DNA from: Paeniglutamicibacter terrestris
GTDB lineage: Bacteria; Actinomycetota; Actinomycetes; Actinomycetales; Micrococcaceae
Assembly: GCF_012271785.1 (NCBI RefSeq)
Contig: NZ_JAAWVT010000010.1
Span: forward strand, 60,695-124,694
DNA: 64,000 bases
Reading direction: 5' to 3'
Shown: positions 61,491 to 64,000 of the stretch, piece by piece
Layout of the letters: every line of letters starts with the position of its first letter
Position numbering within the stretch: position 1 is the stretch's first letter
Program-made: the position numbers and the translations under genes
Notes under the pieces: generated by a model
Told to the model about the DNA's origin: nothing
Databases searched by the model: none
Seen by the model: the letters and a program-made list of their open reading frames with translations, nothing else

Positions 61491-61699
61491 CGGCCAGAGA
61501 TAAGGGTTTGTATGCCTGAATCCGTGGCACTATTTGCGCCTCGAACACGGGTCTATAGCTTGCGACCCTGAACGGCCTTAGCTGATGTTGTTCCTGCGCA
61601 CTCGGGACCAGAACATCACGATTTCGCGTCCGGGAAACACCGTTGTCCCTAGCCTGGACAGCCCTCGAGATTCGGGGCAGTAGCACTAGACTTCAGGAC

Positions 61700-62017
61700 A
61701 TGGAGTGGCTCTACTGGCTGATTGGCATACCGGTGCTGTGTGTTGGCCTGCTCTGGGCTGCTTCTAAGTTCACCTTCCCCGGCGAAGGTACGGGCGGTGG
61801 CTCATCTGGTCTGTTCGATGCTTTAAACAACTTCTACATGCCTTCAGGCGCTGCAGCGCAGCAGGCCCTTGAAGAACAAAAGCGGCAAATTCATGAGTCC
61901 GCACAGGGGCAGGATAAGGATCCGCTGGAGGGTTTCATTCACCGACCACCTGCTCATCCTCACGAGCACGCCGACGGCACGGATGGGCCGCCCGTAGAGC
62001 CGTGGAGTCCGCGCTAG
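61700..62017 (+). CDS. Small membrane-anchored protein of unknown function
   Basis: The 105-residue protein starts at ATG 61700 (MEWLYW) and has one N-terminal transmembrane helix (LIGIPVLCVGLLWAASKFTF). A Gly-rich stretch, a short helical part (AAQQALEEQKRQIHES) and a His/Pro-rich C-terminus follow. It is the first chromosomal gene after the integrated elements. No family is recognised. Confidence 0.6.
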   Translation: MEWLYWLIGIPVLCVGLLWAASKFTFPGEGTGGGSSGLFDALNNFYMPSGAAAQQALEEQKRQIHESAQGQDKDPLEGFIHRPPAHPHEHADGTDGPPVEPWSPR

Positions 62018-62374
62018 TCGCTAACTCGCACCATTTGTCTTCCCTGATTCGACCCCTCAACGGCTCTCTTGTGGCGAGGAGGGGACGGACGTATTTTCCG
62101 TGCAAAATCAGCACGCCGTTTTCGGCGGGCCACCTATCGAGACTGATCTCAACCTGCGCATCTGCCCCAGGGGGATGTGGGCGCATCGTTGATGTGAGAG
62201 ACCTCACCGAAGCAAGGCGTGGTTCTTGGCGAGCACATACTAGAATGAAACGTGGGACATGGTCCCGCGGGGGAATGATCCTGACTACCCCTAGAACAAC
62301 CGTTTCTGCAAAGGTGCTTTTACGGTAGCAACCGGCTTGAGGATCACTCGCCGGCTGATTTGGAAGGATTTTCA
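62018..62374. other. Intergenic region upstream of gap
   Basis: These 357 bases should contain the promoter and leader of the glyceraldehyde-3-phosphate dehydrogenase gene. Overlapping open frames on both strands (61935-62207 minus, 62002-62328 plus) have no ribosome binding sites or recognisable similarity, and I do not call them genes. GGAAGGA before 62375 is the ribosome binding site of gap. Confidence 0.5.
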
Positions 62375-63835
62375 GTGACCCAGCAGTCTGTCGAAGCCCT
62401 ACAGGAATGGAGCGGGCGCGAAGAGCTCGCCGAGGCCATGATTCCGTTGATCGGTCGTCTGTACCGCAACAACAACGTGGTGACCTCCATTTACGGCCGC
62501 AAGCTGATCAACCAGTCGGCCATCAACATCCTCAAGGCACACCGCGTGGTTCGCCGCATTGAAGACGCCGAGCTTCCGCTCGAGCAGACGATGCCCATTC
62601 TTCAGGCCATCGAGACGCTGAACCTGGGTGCAGTCTCCATCGATTTGGGCCGCCTAAACAAGAAGTTCGTCGAGTCCGGTTCCACGAACTTGATTGATTT
62701 CCTCACCACCGAATTGGGTGAAAAGGTCGGTCAGGCCGGTGCCACGGATGCCGAGCCCACCGACGTCGTCCTCTACGGTTTCGGCCGCATTGGCCGCTTG
62801 CTGGCTCGCATCCTCATTGAGCGCGGCGGTTACGGACTGCGCCTGCGCGCCATTGTTGTCCGCAAGGGTTCCGACGACGACTTGGTCAAGCGCGCCTCAC
62901 TGCTGCGCCGCGACTCCGTCCACGGGCCTTTCGACGGTTCCATTACTGTCAACGAGGAAAACAACACCATCCTCGCCAATGGCACCCTGATTCAGGTCAT
63001 CTACTCGAATGACCCGGCAACCGTTGACTACACCGCCTTCGGCATCAATAACGCGATCGTCGTTGACAACACCGGTCGCTGGCGCGATGAAGCTGGACTG
63101 TCCCAGCACTTGGCTGCCAAGGGTGTTGCCCGTGTGCTGCTCACCGCACCGGGCAAGGGCGATTTGAAGAACATCGTCCACGGCATCAACCACGCCGATA
63201 TCACCGACGAAGACAAGATCGTCACCGCGGCTTCCTGCACGACCAACGCCATCACCCCGGTGCTCAAGGCCATGAATGATCGCTTCGGTGTCATCCACGG
63301 CCACGTTGAGACGGTTCACTCGTTCACGAACGACCAGAACCTCATTGACAACTTCCACAAGGGTGAGCGTCGCGGTCGTTCGGCTGCGCTGAACATGGTG
63401 ATCACCGAAACCGGTGCGGCCAAGGCCGTAGCCAAGGCGCTGCCGGAACTCGAAGGCAAGCTGACGGGTAACGCCATCCGCGTACCGACCCCGGATGTCT
63501 CCATGGCAATCCTGAACCTCAACCTGGAAACGGCGACTACCAAGGAAGAGATCAACTCCTACTTGCGCGATGCTTCCTTGGGTGCCGAACTGCACAAGCA
63601 GATCGACTACATTGATTCGCCCGAGGTCGTTTCCTCGGACTTCGTTGGTTCACGCCGTGCCGGCATCGTTGATGGCCTCGCCACCATCGCCACCGGAAAG
63701 AACGCCGTCGTCTACGTTTGGTACGACAACGAATTCGGTTACTCCTGCCAGGTAGTCCGTGTCATCGAGACCATGGCCGGCACCCACCCGGTTGCTGTCC
63801 CAGCCATGGGCGCGCCAGCGGTCGCAACTGTCTAG
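62375..63835 (+). CDS. gap: Glyceraldehyde-3-phosphate dehydrogenase with an N-terminal extension
   Basis: The 486-residue enzyme is about 150 residues longer than ordinary GAPDH. The extra N-terminal ~130 residues are helical. The NAD(P)-binding fold starts near residue 131 (VVLYGFGRIGRLLAR), the catalytic Cys288 is in AASCTTNAITPV, and the C-terminal WYDNEFGYSCQVV is intact. The long form is known from other actinobacteria, where one GAPDH serves gluconeogenesis. The start is GTG 62375 behind GGAAGGA; TTG 62360 is less likely. Confidence 0.9.
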   Translation: MTQQSVEALQEWSGREELAEAMIPLIGRLYRNNNVVTSIYGRKLINQSAINILKAHRVVRRIEDAELPLEQTMPILQAIETLNLGAVSIDLGRLNKKFVESGSTNLIDFLTTELGEKVGQAGATDAEPTDVVLYGFGRIGRLLARILIERGGYGLRLRAIVVRKGSDDDLVKRASLLRRDSVHGPFDGSITVNEENNTILANGTLIQVIYSNDPATVDYTAFGINNAIVVDNTGRWRDEAGLSQHLAAKGVARVLLTAPGKGDLKNIVHGINHADITDEDKIVTAASCTTNAITPVLKAMNDRFGVIHGHVETVHSFTNDQNLIDNFHKGERRGRSAALNMVITETGAAKAVAKALPELEGKLTGNAIRVPTPDVSMAILNLNLETATTKEEINSYLRDASLGAELHKQIDYIDSPEVVSSDFVGSRRAGIVDGLATIATGKNAVVYVWYDNEFGYSCQVVRVIETMAGTHPVAVPAMGAPAVATV

Positions 63836-63884
63836 TCCCAAGCATCACGCCTCGGCGTGGGCCTATAGGACATAAAGTGTGTCT

Positions 63885-63912
63885 GCCCCGGGTGTGTCAC
63901 CCGGGGCTTTCT
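63885..63912 (+). terminator. Terminator of gap
   Basis: A perfect 10-bp GC stem (63885-63894 with 63898-63907) with a 3-base loop is followed by TTTCTC, 49 bases after the stop. No gene is seen in the remaining bases up to 64000. Confidence 0.85.
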
Positions 63913-64000
63913 CATGTCAGGGCACGGTTTAGCAGGGCCGACCGGCCCATCCCTTCCTGGCCCAAAGACCTTCCTCCGGACTGAATCCCGTGCCCAACGT

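Noticed and set aside
61935..62207. Minus-strand 90-codon frame upstream of gap
   Set aside because: It overlaps a better supported plus-strand gene, lacks a ribosome binding site and shows no recognised family.

Overview
The window is chromosomal DNA from a moderately high-GC actinobacterium, most likely a Micrococcaceae member close to Arthrobacter. Three things point there: actinobacterial conserved families (DUF2469, DUF3145, DUF3052), the aceE / PucR-like regulator / fabD-fabH-acpP-fabF block, and frequent GTG and TTG starts behind purine-rich ribosome binding sites. No species can be named from the sequence alone.

Left part (1-16 kb). The end of a wall-anchored LAXTG protein is followed by a lipoprotein resembling a protease prodomain. 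Then comes the familiar actinobacterial series lepB, rnhB, DUF2469 (here duplicated in tandem), yraN, comM, dprA and xerC. It is interrupted by an unknown gene, a decayed stretch, an exported SH3-cyclotransferase fusion with a partner, and a four-gene osmoprotectant ABC transporter on the opposite strand.

Middle (16-50 kb). Type II fatty acid synthesis genes, their regulator and pyruvate dehydrogenase E1 lie on the minus strand. A DUF3052 gene, a peroxiredoxin and two near-identical tRNA-Val(UAC) genes follow; the tRNA genes flank a peptidase/transporter pair. Next is a gluconate/idonate catabolic cluster (gntK, gntP, SDR, idnD) with a GntR regulator and gnd, a 1528-residue secreted nuclease/5'-nucleotidase, cysE-cysK, msrA, a Nif3 protein, a DUF222-HNH protein, a coiled-coil/VOC gene pair and yaaA.

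Right part (50-64 kb). The RNase P RNA gene rnpB is an integration site. Its 3' end and terminator are repeated at about 60.6 kb and 61.4 kb. The 10-kb segment between the first two copies is a reduced prophage: tail-tip genes, a tail fibre with YadA-head-like repeats and a lysis cassette remain, but no integrase, capsid or packaging genes. In-frame stop codons interrupt two phage genes. Cargo genes include two compact, translationally coupled three-gene operons of unknown function, a HEPN-like protein and a DUF4760 membrane protein. A second, 0.8-kb segment follows, then a small membrane protein and a glyceraldehyde-3-phosphate dehydrogenase with an N-terminal extension.

The best candidates for something undescribed are the two coupled cargo operons (52.3-53.4 kb and 56.9-57.8 kb), the tandem rnpB attachment repeats, the free-standing prodomain lipoprotein, and two interlocked dyads in the promoter region between aceE and the DUF3052 gene.
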